Assembly: GCA_905221605.1 (NCBI GenBank)
Contig: CAJNDS010002154.1
Location: 565,988-629,987, forward strand
Direction: 5' to 3'
DNA length: 64,000 bases
DNA from: Symbiodinium natans
Taxonomy: Eukaryota > Sar > Dinophyceae > Suessiales > Symbiodiniaceae
Below, in pieces: positions 35,231 through 44,700 of the stretch. The notes below the pieces were generated by a model. The model was not told where the DNA came from and did not search any database. It saw only the letters and a program-made list of their open reading frames with translations. The position numbers were made by a program, and so were the translations under genes. Each line of letters opens with the position of its first letter. The first letter of the stretch is position 1.

Positions 35231-38190
35231 CCACGATTCTGGCTCGCTAATGAGGCCGCTTGCCTCGCAAAGGCTGAGCAAGTTCTCCGCAGTTGGGGAT
35301 TTAATTAGAGCATCTGCGGGGTTGAGTTTCCCCAGTATATACTCTAGCGTCAATCTTTCCCTGGCGACTAGTTGTTGGAGAAAAGCCGCTCTCAACTCTA
35401 TGTGGCGGACTTTCCTAAGGAGGGTACTCATTTGCGCTATTGACAGGGCGCTTTCAGAGTCCCCGTACGCGTGCAACTGATATCGGCCTTCCTCCGCGTC
35501 GGAAGGCATCCCCTCCACCATCGTCTGCACCAAAAGAGATATATACAATCCCTCTCTTGCGATTTCAGTCAGCGCTGCTAGCTCGGCCTCTGCCGATGAA
35601 AGAGCCACGGTCGTCTGTTTCCTACTGAACGTCTTCAAGCAACAATTGTTCCAGGTCACAATTCCACCACTCACAGAGTTCAAACCCCAAGACGCGTCAA
35701 CAAAACACGACACTGACTCTAGACTCTAGGTCATCATCAGGGGCCAACAGCTCTCTACGTGAGGGGAACACTTGGACCTTATGCGGTAAACCAGACACCC
35801 ACCTCAGAACATCCCTCATGCAAGCTTCGGCTGCTTCATTGGGGGCTGACTGGCGGCGTCCTAGAAAGCCGCATACGTATTGCAAATCGGGCCTTGAAAG
35901 CGACGCCCAGGCTAGGCGTCCTAATGTACGTCGAAAGCGCTCGCGCGCCTCTGGCGTAAGAGGTGTGTCCTGTCCTTTCTTGATGATGTCGGCATACCGC
36001 CGCTCTAATGGTGGAAGCTTCGGCGCCACCTTCGTAATTCCGTACTCCAAGCCAAAGTATACGCAGGGCTCTCCGGGCTTCCTCCGGAAGATCCTACGTC
36101 CCAAGAAAGACTGGTTTTCCTTCCAAGAGTTCACCTGTTAGCTTAAGCTTGTAGCGTTTCTTCAGGTCTTCATACACCTTTCGAGCTTCGGCGGTGTTCT
36201 CGGCCCAAATCAACAAATCATCAACATAAAAGACGACAATCACCAAACCATTCTTGGTTTTCTTGCGGAAGATTGCCGGGCCCAAGATCTGTTGGAATCC
36301 TTGGTTCCCAAGGTACGCCGACAGCTCCTTATACCAAGAAAGCGGGGCACTTCGAAGCCCGTTCATGGCACGAAACAGTTTTAAGAAGACCCTTTCGCCG
36401 GTCTTTGCGTTTCCTATGTTACTCGGAAGCTGCACAAACTCCGGCCGCGCAATAGCGGCGTGCATGAACGCTACCAAAACGTCACAGGACAGCACAGACC
36501 CTTTTCTACACAGAACGGAAAGTAGGAGCCGCAGCCCTTCCAGGCTGGTGGTAGGAGAATAGATCCCCTCAGCGAGCGTCGTGCCGCCCATAGCGGCAAA
36601 ATCGCGGACAACAAGTTTAGAGCGATAAAGACCAGGCTTCTTAACCGTATTGACCCAACGGCTCGAAAGAACTCTTCTTCCGCTCTCCTTAGCAAGTCGA
36701 TACGCTTCTCGCTCGCTCACCACTTCTCCAACGTTGAACGACTCCAATTCTTCTAGTTCTAATTTCATGGACAGATAGAGGAGTTTGGGATCTAACAGCT
36801 CACCAGAGGTCTCCGAAACAGCTTGCTGGGGGTCCTGACAACAGATTCTACTCCCTCCAAACTTAAGCTCAAAGGAAGACGCCGCTTGATTGCTCACGGC
36901 GCGGCAGTCAGGTCCTTCGCCTAGCTTCTGAAGATAATGATCCGTCAACCAATCAATCTGCATGTCCTCCAGGTCAGGTTCAGGAAGATCGCCACCGGCT
37001 ACCCCCTCATGACCCTCAGATCCCACTTCTGTGGGCTCGTAATCCAGGACATCATCAGGGAGCATTTCTTCATCCTCTGGGGCTTCAATTTCTTCTTCTT
37101 TCGGAACAATGGATTCTGGAGGCGGCTCAAACAGTAACGGCTTTTCGGGGTCCTGCGGGTCAAGCACAAGAGGGTTGGAGCTAGCTAGCAGTTCCAGTGT
37201 GAGGCTGTCGTACGTACGTTGGTTCATCCCGTTCAAAGATGCCACGACACGCCGGAAAGATATCTATCTCTCCATCTCCCCCGACGACGGGCCCATAAAC
37301 ACCTCCACCTCTCGGGTGGACGGGGCCCAGATAGCTCACTCGAACCGTCTTTGCTCCCCGGAACTTTTCTAGATGTCGCTTAGAACCGCCAACTTTGGCC
37401 TGAACCGAACAGCCGAATGGAAGCGTCCGAGTCCTTTGGACTATTTCCTCGTGCAACCTGTCTATTGCGGTGGTGCTGTTGTGGCTGTCAAAGTTCCACA
37501 AGTTGAAACTGCGCGCTGCATAAAGCAGGCAAGTTTGCCACAACATTCCCCCTAAGGGTAGCTGCCAAGTCGCATCACCAGGTCGTCGTCGCTTGATTTC
37601 GGCCTCTCTCAGTCGAGCCATATCGACCAGAATCCTTGCTTCATTGCAGAGACCTGTCTTTCCACAGCGCCCTTAGATTGCGGACGGTACCCTGGCACAA
37701 CATCTACAATCATTGGTTCTCGCGCCTCTGCGACGCAACCCTCTCGCACATGGATATCAGACCCTGTTCGTTGTCACACCGAAACGTCAAAGTCTTTTGG
37801 TGCAACCCGATTTCCCGGACAAACCTGTCGACATTGAACAACAAGTTCGGGTCGTGTAGTTCCATTGCGGGGATAGACATTGAGTACCGGGAAGCAACAT
37901 GAACGAGAAGAAGAACCCTCAGTTTCCCAAAATAATAGAAATCGACCTTCTGTAGCTGCCTCTTCAGTCTCCTGGCCGGGACTTTTCCTTTGCTAGAGCA
38001 GCAGCTTTCGCAGTTCACATCATAGGGAAAATGACCTCGGGATCTATGTAACCTGAAGGGCATGGCTTCGCAAAGGAATCCTTTCTTCAATCTCCTCTCC
38101 TTGTGGAACTGGGGCTTCAGGAGGTTGTTCAGGGTTTTGTGGGGGACGATTCGGTTGGTTAGACGAAGACGACGGTTCACCATCATCACG
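34790..38190 (-). pseudogene. Decayed Ty1/copia-type polyprotein (integrase, reverse transcriptase, RNase H)
   Basis: Several frames, broken by shifts, make one polyprotein on the minus strand. About 38190-37620 is integrase-like: FHKERR, HRSRGHFPYDVNCESCCSSKG with the CxxC of the zinc-binding end, and FRCDNEQGL as the DN of the catalytic core. About 37620-37180 is the integrase C-terminus. About 37245-36094 is copia RT: SGRRVLSSRWVNTVKKPGLY and the active site VVFYVDDLLIW. About 36134-35697 is the RT thumb, ending ALGRLAWASLSRPDLQYVCG-type sequence. About 35713-34790 is RNase H (CFVDASWG, LSSAEAELAAL, KLNPADALIKSPT) plus a tail. At least three frame changes (near 37.2-37.6, 36.1 and 35.7 kb) and missing gag and protease show it is dead. 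It belongs to a different copia lineage from the 51.8-61.6 kb element. Confidence 0.88.
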
Positions 38191-38394
38191 GTCCAGGATT
38201 AAGGGATCAGAGCCTGCGCCACTTCCTGGAAGGGGCAGCCCTCTGAGCATCCGCAGATGCCCAGTCAATGGCTGCTTTAAGCCTCCTTCCGGCACTCTCT
38301 CATCACTCTCATCATTTCCCTTCAACACAAAGCATGCCACATCAAGACAACATGTCAAAGCATGCCACACATGCCGCAAACAAGCCAACAACTT

Positions 38395-39022
38395 AGCCAA
38401 TAGGTGCCTTGTCACAGATTTGGTGCCCGAAGGTGAGTACTATGTCCGTAATCAGCCAACTGAGCTCCAAGCTGGTTGGGTCTCACCTTCAGCATGGTCC
38501 TTAATGCTGACCCACCTGCAGGTTTCCATCCATCGCCCTGCAGAGCTACGAAGAGGGCGCTCCAGCAAGTGTCCTTGTGGCATCAAAGGGTGGGGTCCCG
38601 TCCCCCTAGTGCAAAGGTGCAGGCCTCAGAGTACCTGCATGCAAGACGGCAGAAACCTTCGGTGGGAGTCGCATTGATGTGCTGGGCAGATATTGATCGC
38701 AGTTTCCACAATAGACCGCCTGCATGACCGATTCCGCCGGCTTTGGTTTTGGAATGGCTGAGACAAAGGATGGATTCCAACATGGAGTTCGCTGCGAGGC
38801 ACTTCTACACCTACATGCACAATTTGTTTACCCCATGAGGGCATATCTCCTTGCCTCTTTTTCCATGGTCCTGGGCCATGTTGCAGCTGTTTTCAACAGA
38901 GCCTCCGGCAACGTGGTTGGCAGGGACAGAGTTAAGGCCACACAAGTCTTTTTCTTAAGCAGCTCAGTTACAAAATGGTAGTTTGGGCAAGATCCCCCGC
39001 AGGCTGCCTGTGGTTTGTGCAC
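38395..39022 (-). pseudogene. Decayed fragment of the hydrolase-helicase protein
   Basis: Matches residues about 900-1110 of the 1519-residue protein at 44.6-49.2 kb: CPNYHFVTELLKKKTC with TLPEALL, then MLESILCLS, RYSEACTFAL, RSSAGRWMETCRWV, and DIVLTFGHQ followed by PIG after a shift. Several frameshifts and loss of the QxR-like SMRLPPEI motif show that it is dead. It ends at about 38395, close to the decayed copia sequence. This second copy shows that the helicase gene is multi-copy and therefore probably mobile. Confidence 0.85.
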
Positions 39023-39359
39023 ATCTGCTGTGGGTAAATGCCATGGAGGTGCAGAAGTGCGTTCCCACAGAGGGGCGGATGCTCCACTAGGGAGTACAAC
39101 AAGCTTACTGACCCTGGGTCAGTTGATTTACCAAGCTTGTATGTTAATTATTCAGAGCGATCTTAACGTGCACAGGCTGCATTGCCTTGTTCTTCCCACA
39201 TTAGTTTTAAGCTTTCTGGGTGGAAGAAGTTCCGTCAAGAAACCCGGACATTTTGTCTTACCACTCTTAGACTGCAAGGTGACCAGCACACACTTTCTCT
39301 AGACGGCACTTTGCCTGCAACCGTAAACCATTCTGTGCTTCTTAGAAACGCCAAGCAAA

Positions 39360-39665
39360 TCCAATGCAGTAGACTCGCAAGATCCAAGCATCCAACTAAG
39401 CAGCAACTGAACAGCTTCTGGTTCAAGCTGTACTGCCATGCACTCCCGAGAAGTCCAAGCCCTCGGCTCTTGCTGCCGCGCTTACCACCTTCCCCTTTCA
39501 GTATTAAGCAAATACAGGACGCCATCCAGACGATGTGGCATGCAGCCCAAGCGCCTTAATGAAACGGCACAAGGGGGCTCCATCCCAACTGGCATCTCTA
39601 AGTGGGGGGTTAGCAAGGAGAAGTTGCCACAAGTATGCGTCAGGCCTTGTAATGCCGCCAGTGAC
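39360..39665 (+). pseudogene. Decayed inverted fragment of the downstream protein of the helicase element
   Basis: The plus strand reads KHPTKQQLNSFWFKLYCHAL, then IKQIQDAIQTMWHAAQAP and, after a shift, PTGISKWGVSKEKLPQ. These match KHPTKQRLNSFWFRMYCHG, YRQIQEAVRVMWLAAQ and IPDGIPEWGVDEQELPP encoded on the minus strand at 42.3-42.6 kb. It lies next to the helicase fragment but in the opposite orientation, so the relic has been rearranged or comes from two insertions. Confidence 0.85.
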
Positions 39666-40662
39666 GAGAATTTAAAAGTGGCCAAATTTTTTTTTTGGAC
39701 TGACGCCTCTTTACTACATCAGTAGCACAGTAGGCCGGTCTTGTTGGGCTCGACGTAAAGGGTGAAACAAAGTCAGCGCACACACTCCACCAGACACAAC
39801 AAGCAACCACCAAGCAAACAAAACACCAAAGAAACAAAGCGAGCAATCGCGCTGAACTACTAGATTTACTAGATACCCCACGGACTCAGTACTCGAGGTC
39901 GTCAATGAAGTCCCGGTTCACAAGGAAGCACAGAGCTTGTGGGGGAATCGCAAATTGCGACATTGCCAGATTCTCAAAACCACCATCATGTAGCCACTGG
40001 TGCGACAGCGGTTATTCAAACCGAGGTCATCAGAAGAGGTTCGGATCACGTACTCGTTGTCAAGGACAGACAACCGACACCCAATGGCGAAAGGATGTTG
40101 CAAGTCAGACTCCCTAGGGGGGATGAAAGATGTGCATATGCCCCATGGTGGTCAGCCAGTGGGGACTTAACAGCAAGAACAATCAAGGCAAGACCGGCCC
40201 AGGGCACTCCATGGCGGTCAGCCAGTGGAGTAGCTCCGAGTTTTGGGTGTTCCATTCACCTTGGCGTACAAGTGCCCACCCCGAGAGGTGTCCGCGCCCG
40301 GCACAGGGGGCATAAGCCCCATGGAGGTCAGCAAGTGGGGACTTCACAGCAAGAACAATCTGGTGGTCAGCCAGTGGAGTAGCTCCGAGCACAGGGTTCT
40401 CCAGTCAACCTGGCGTACAAATGCCCCCCCAGAGAGGTGCCCGCGCACGGCCAGAGGGGGGACAAGAGTAGCTGCAGCTACCGATTCCACGTGGAGAGTC
40501 CACAACGAGTTACCAAACCCTTAACGCCACAGGGTTTATAATGACAACGAGGAACCTCCCAGTCCAGGCATCTCACACAAGGCCACGCAACCTTAGCGCT
40601 GGCCTGCGCATCGGCACGCATCAGGTCCCTCCAAACCCAAACCAGCGAGGTACGTCGGTAAG

Positions 40663-40685
40663 GAGATGGGAGGGCTCACATCACG
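40663..40685. repeat. Palindromic motif, copy 1 (degraded)
   Basis: GAGATGGGAGGGCTCACATC has one mismatch to the palindrome seen intact at 41524 and 42171, and the same flanks (ACGTCGGTAAG before, ACG after). Confidence 0.7.
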
Positions 40686-41523
40686 TTGGTGCCGAAATGC
40701 AAGGATCTCCATGGTATTGCTACTTTGGTCCAATCAGAGCCTTCAGGTAACATCCACGCGGGCGGGGAGCCCACTTGCCCTGCCTCAGGCCAAGCTCAGA
40801 CGAGGGTGACCCTCAAGAGCCTCAAGAGGGCCAGGTTGTTCTACAAGTGGGGAATGGCTCCCCGCCAAGTCAGCGGGTGCATAATCTCCACGTAGAAGTG
40901 TCCACAGCCAGCGCGCCGAACTGCTAGGTCACCCTGTGCACTCAGTACTCGAAATCGTCGAAGAGGCCGGGAGCACACATGTAGCACCGAGTGCGCAGGT
41001 GCGTCGCAAAATGCGACGTTGCCAGATTCACAAAACCACCATCATGCAGCCACCGATGCGAATACATTTAGCACCAGCCACGGCCGTTCACGAGAAGGTT
41101 CACAAGCCCGCCATCACAGGTGGGGCATAGACGTGCCTTGGCACGGGACGTTGCAGCCGAAGTATAAAGTTGCCCCATGGTGGTCAGCCAGTGGGGACTT
41201 AACGGCAAGAACAAAGGGTAGGACCAGCCCAGAGCACTCCATGGTGGTCAGCCAGTGGAGCCTCTCCGAGCACAAGGCGCAACGTTCTTTTGACTCACAA
41301 GAGTCCCGACGGCCAAAGCAGGCTTGACTGCTTCGTTCCAATCAGAGCCATCAGGTAAACCCAAGCAGGCGGGGACCCCACCTGCCCCGCAGGAAGCGGG
41401 AGAGTCCCCCAGTCGAAACTTCGCACTCAAGGCCAAGCAACTATCTCCTTGGCCGGTGAGGGTTGAGGGTTCAATAACCAGAATCAGACCCTCCATGCCC
41501 AAACCGACAGACGTCGGCGAGGA

Positions 41524-41541
41524 GATGTGAGGGCTCACATC
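41524..41541. repeat. Palindromic motif, copy 2
   Basis: GATGTGAGGGCTCACATC: 8-base arms GATGTGAG/CTCACATC around GG. Preceded by CGGCGAGGA and followed by ACGCTTGG. Confidence 0.85.
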
Positions 41542-42170
41542 ACGCTTGGCCACCTACCGAGGGGGAGGTAGTCATGTATGGCTGCTTTGACGCAAGCAGA
41601 GAAAAACGCCCAAGCAGGCAGGGAACCCCGCAGCACCCAAGCACAGGCGAGAATGGCTCTCGTGAAGGCCAGGTTGTCCACAGGTGCTCGATGGCACATT
41701 GCCAGGGAAGTGGAAACCTGATCTCCGCGTAGAAGTGTCCACAACCCAGAGGCAGCATCCCCTAGCTGGTCTCTCCCAATTGGCATGACGCCGTTGTACG
41801 ACAAGGGGGTGTCACCGTCCAGACGAGAGATGGTCAACACTCAAGTCCGAGGGGTTCACACACGGTCGTAGCACATAGAAGCAGGCAACCAGCCCACCTA
41901 GAGGGGGCAGAGGAAAGGAAGATTGGCCGTTTTACCGATGACAAAGCTGGAACATCCAGGCAGGACCGGTCCAGGGCAGTCCGTGGCAGATGGCCAAAGA
42001 AAGGCCCCCCATTCCCACAGGCACACCGCGGGGCCGACCCAGAAGGGTGTTCACAGCTGCAAGCCGTAAGCACACGAAAGACAAGCACGATCCAATCCGT
42101 GGCATAGACCACGAGAGGGTTGCCAAACCAAGAATATCCGGGGTAGTCTTGCGGCATGTATCGGCGAGGA

Positions 42171-42188
42171 GATGTGAGGGCTCACATC
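42171..42188. repeat. Palindromic motif, copy 3
   Basis: Identical 18-base palindrome to copy 2, preceded by ATCGGCGAGGA and followed by ACGCTAGG, about 80 bases below the stop codon of the last frame of the helicase element. Confidence 0.85.
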
Positions 42189-42269
42189 ACGCTAGGCAGC
42201 ATGCCATGAAAGGACTCAATGGCGCGTTCGCATGGCGTCCGTAGGAGCCCTCAGATGACAGTTTGCTGT

Positions 42270-42800
42270 CTATTGCCAGGAGCCATCCCAGTCCGGACGC
42301 CGGGAGCGGTGGCCAGCTGAGGTGGTCTGGGAACGCGTACGGCTGGGCATGACCTGCAGTGGAGGCAGCTCTTGCTCATCCACCCCCCACTCGGGGATGC
42401 CGTCCGGAATGGGGATACGCATGTATCTTGTCATTGAGGTTTGGGCCGCGAGCCACATCACCCGGACAGCTTCCTGGATTTGCCTGTACTGCACAAATCC
42501 TTCGTCCTTATACTGAAAGGGGAAGGAGGTAACTGCAGCACGCAGGGCCGAAGGATCAGGGTCCTTGGGGGTGCCATGACAGTACATCCTAAACCAGAAG
42601 CTGTTGAGTCGCTGCTTGGTTGGATGTTTGGCTCGCATGAGCCCCTTAATGGCAGCCCAGTGAGCAGTGGCTGCGTCATACCACGCATTTTGGGGACGTT
42701 GGGGCCCATGCTTGGTGGGTGTGGTGCTGATCCCTTTCCAATGCGCATCAAAGATGACTGGCAGCCGGAAAGGGGCGAGACATCCACTTCTCGCAAAGCT
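42270..42800 (-). CDS. C-terminal part of the third protein of the helicase element (shifted frame)
   Basis: The minus frame reads LPVIFDAHWKGIS, WYDAATAHWAAIKGLM, KHPTKQRLNSFWFRMYCHG, YRQIQEAVRVMWLAAQ and IPDGIPEWGVDEQELPP before a stop at 42270. It is one frame away from the 676-residue frame above it, and the relic at 39.4 kb preserves the same protein sequence, so this is the ancestral reading frame. A single frame change near 42.76-42.80 kb joins the two. Function is not recognised. Confidence 0.65.
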   Translation of the reverse strand, partial: SFARSGCLAPFRLPVIFDAHWKGISTTPTKHGPQRPQNAWYDAATAHWAAIKGLMRAKHPTKQRLNSFWFRMYCHGTPKDPDPSALRAAVTSFPFQYKDEGFVQYRQIQEAVRVMWLAAQTSMTRYMRIPIPDGIPEWGVDEQELPPLQVMPSRTRSQTTSAGHRSRRPDWDGSWQ

Positions 42801-44488
42801 GCAAGGTCAGTGGTTCGCAGCTCCGAGAAGCGCCAATCATTCACCTGTGCCTCGGGTTCGTCCTCCGCGTCCGACATGTCATCCATCGGGCAGGGAGAGC
42901 CTTCGTTAGTTTCGGAAGAGATGCTGACGACCTCCGGCGAGGTTGCTGCAGTGTTCGCTTCCACAGGCGCAGCAAAGGGCGAGGAGAGCAAGCACTCAAG
43001 GGGCAACACTCGCCGTAGAAAAACAGCCATTCTGTGAGAAGTGTCAGGCCATTCCAAGTTAAAAACTGACCAAAAATGTTCAATGTTTTGGTTGGCCACC
43101 GAGGCCGCAAGAGCAAGCCGGATGGCGTCAAGGAAATGGGCAGGGGGGAGGTCCGGCCTAAATTCTTGATAGTGCCTTTGCCCAAGTGTCTCTGTGCCCT
43201 GCAGCGTGATGCCTAGGAACGTATTCAGGCTGGGCTGGGCAAGCCTGGCCGTTTCCACGTCCGTGTGCTTAGCAGCTGCGGCCCACGCCTGCAAGGCTTC
43301 TTGGGAGGCTTGGCCAGTGACTTGTGGCAGTCCACTGCGCGCGTCCATCACATATTTGGTAGTAGGGCACTTGGGACACCGATAAGCGCGGCCAGCCAAG
43401 AAGGCCACCATGGCTGCAGGCGGCACATTGATTTGCAGGTCAGTAATTTTATTGTCAGATTCAGGAAAACCAAGAACAATGGGCAGCCCTGCCGTACGCT
43501 CCAGGGGACCTTTTTGGTGGGACTCGAATGCGAGCAGAAGTGCACCCAGCCAATAATCTGGGTCAGCGTAGCTGAGCATTGCAGGAAAACTGGCATTGAT
43601 GACACTCGGCAGGTCCGACACCGCAGAGAAAAGATCCGCGATGTACTGCGCTGTGGTAAGAAAGCCATACCCCACCAGGGACTCCGAAAGCCTTGCTTTG
43701 TCCAGCTGCGGGACCGGGCAATCCAACATTTCAGCAAGGTCGAAATGCTGCAATGCCCCCGACAATCTAAGGCACTGCGTGATGATAGGGTCATAAACCT
43801 TCAAATACGCTGCCGGAAACGTTTCAGGCAGATGCAGTAGCGTGTCAGCGATTCCGATCAGCATATCCGAGTCTTGCAGCTGGTTCGGTATGCCGTTCAA
43901 AAACACCTCATAGGCCCTATATGCCCGAAGCTGCTGGCAGTGTGTTGTGAGGTGTTGCGAGTCACGCAGGTTCATGTAGGGCCGAGGTTTGACATTCTTA
44001 CCAAAGTGATGTCCCGCTGCAAGTGCGCGCCACATGAGATCACAGACCGAGACTGTGTTGCTCTGCATGATGGGTGCGCAGGCTGGGGCGCTGGGATCGC
44101 GGGTGCCGCTGGGCTCGCTAGGCCCTCGAGGCTTGGCTTTTGGTGGTTCCAGCTGCTGAGAGCCGTCTTTGTCCAAAGCGAGAGGCCGACTTTCCTTGCG
44201 AGCTTGGACAGCGGGCACAGGCCTGGCGGGGATGGGCGTCAGGCCATGGGGAGGCATAGGGTGATACGACTTTGGTTCCGTCAGGCCAAGTGAGTCCGTG
44301 GGAGACTTTAGCGCAAGGGGGCTGTGACGCCTCAACCGTCCTAATCCCATCCGGAGATGCTGTGTGCGTGGGCCGTGTCCGGGGGCTGGGTGGACGTCGT
44401 ACGCCAGGCGGCGGGTCCCTAATGTTGCCGCCACTCCGGGGTGGACACGAGGCGGCGCTACCCCCTCCGATCCTGTGATCAACTTCAC
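42458..44488 (-). CDS. Third protein of the helicase element, unrecognised
   Basis: The frame opens without an ATG (GTG at 44488) in a proline-rich stretch that overlaps, in another frame, the end of the helicase frame, so the N-terminus is uncertain. The first ~160 residues are Pro-rich and low in structure. Residues about 160-500 are ordered and mostly helical (VCDLMWRALAAGHHFGKN, GYGFLTTAQYIADLFSAV, ADPDYWLGALLLAF). RAYRCPKCPTTKY holds one CxxC pair, a possible half zinc site, and NIEHFWSVFNLEWPDTSHR follows. A Ser/Glu/Asp-rich linker precedes the frame change at about 42.78 kb. I find no reverse transcriptase, transposase or nuclease motif. It may once have been the C-terminal part of the helicase polyprotein, joined through the Pro-rich linker. 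Confidence 0.55.
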   Translation of the reverse strand: MKLITGSEGVAPPRVHPGVAATLGTRRLAYDVHPAPGHGPRTQHLRMGLGRLRRHSPLALKSPTDSLGLTEPKSYHPMPPHGLTPIPARPVPAVQARKESRPLALDKDGSQQLEPPKAKPRGPSEPSGTRDPSAPACAPIMQSNTVSVCDLMWRALAAGHHFGKNVKPRPYMNLRDSQHLTTHCQQLRAYRAYEVFLNGIPNQLQDSDMLIGIADTLLHLPETFPAAYLKVYDPIITQCLRLSGALQHFDLAEMLDCPVPQLDKARLSESLVGYGFLTTAQYIADLFSAVSDLPSVINASFPAMLSYADPDYWLGALLLAFESHQKGPLERTAGLPIVLGFPESDNKITDLQINVPPAAMVAFLAGRAYRCPKCPTTKYVMDARSGLPQVTGQASQEALQAWAAAAKHTDVETARLAQPSLNTFLGITLQGTETLGQRHYQEFRPDLPPAHFLDAIRLALAASVANQNIEHFWSVFNLEWPDTSHRMAVFLRRVLPLECLLSSPFAAPVEANTAATSPEVVSISSETNEGSPCPMDDMSDAEDEPEAQVNDWRFSELRTTDLAALREVDVSPLSGCQSSLMRIGKGSAPHPPSMGPNVPKMRGMTQPLLTGLPLRGSCEPNIQPSSDSTASGLGCTVMAPPRTLILRPCVLQLPPSPFSIRTKDLCSTGKSRKLSG

Positions 44489-44700
44489 TAGAGGGAGTCG
44501 TCACACCAGCATCCAGAGCAATAGGACTCGCGGCCGGCACAACCGCAGGCTCTTTCGTTGCAGGCTCCTTCGTCAGTGGTCCTCTCTCCCGCGTTGGGGT
44601 GCCGCAAGGGGTTCGGGAAACGTCCCGTTTAGCTGGCGGAGGCGGGCTGATAGCTGCCGCAATGGAGCCATGGTGTACCCCACCGCTCGCCATGGCGCGC
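44118..44700 (-). other. Pro/Ser-rich linker readable in two frames between helicase and downstream protein
   Basis: Between the end of the helicase frame (44629) and the start of ordered sequence in the next frame (about 44.0 kb), a second minus frame (to 44118) reads AAISPPPPAKRDVSRTPCG and similar disordered sequence. The continuity of Pro-rich coding over a frame boundary suggests one polyprotein with one or two later indels rather than separate genes. Confidence 0.45.

Larger units (their letters stand above)
39862..41770. repeat. Diverged tandem array, ~0.85-1.05-kb units downstream of the helicase element
   Basis: Landmarks recur in the same order. CTACTAGATTTACTAG with ACTCAGTACTCG is at 39866 and, as GCTAGGTCACCC with ACTCAGTACTCG, at 40922. 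CCAGATTC-CAAAACCACCATCATG is at 39967 and 41021. GGTCAGCCAGTGGGGACTTAAC is at 40150 and 41181. GGTCAGCCAGTGGAG is at 40217, 40365 and 41246. CACGTAGAAGTGTCCACA or its CGCG variant is at 40889 and 41728. The unit near 40170-40470 holds a further ~150-base internal duplication. No coding content. It lies between the long element and its inverted relic, so it may be the element's 3' untranslated or terminal region. Confidence 0.75.

Noticed and set aside
34800-35480. 226-residue plus-strand frame
   Set aside because: Shadow of the copia RNase H frame on the opposite strand, with no domain.
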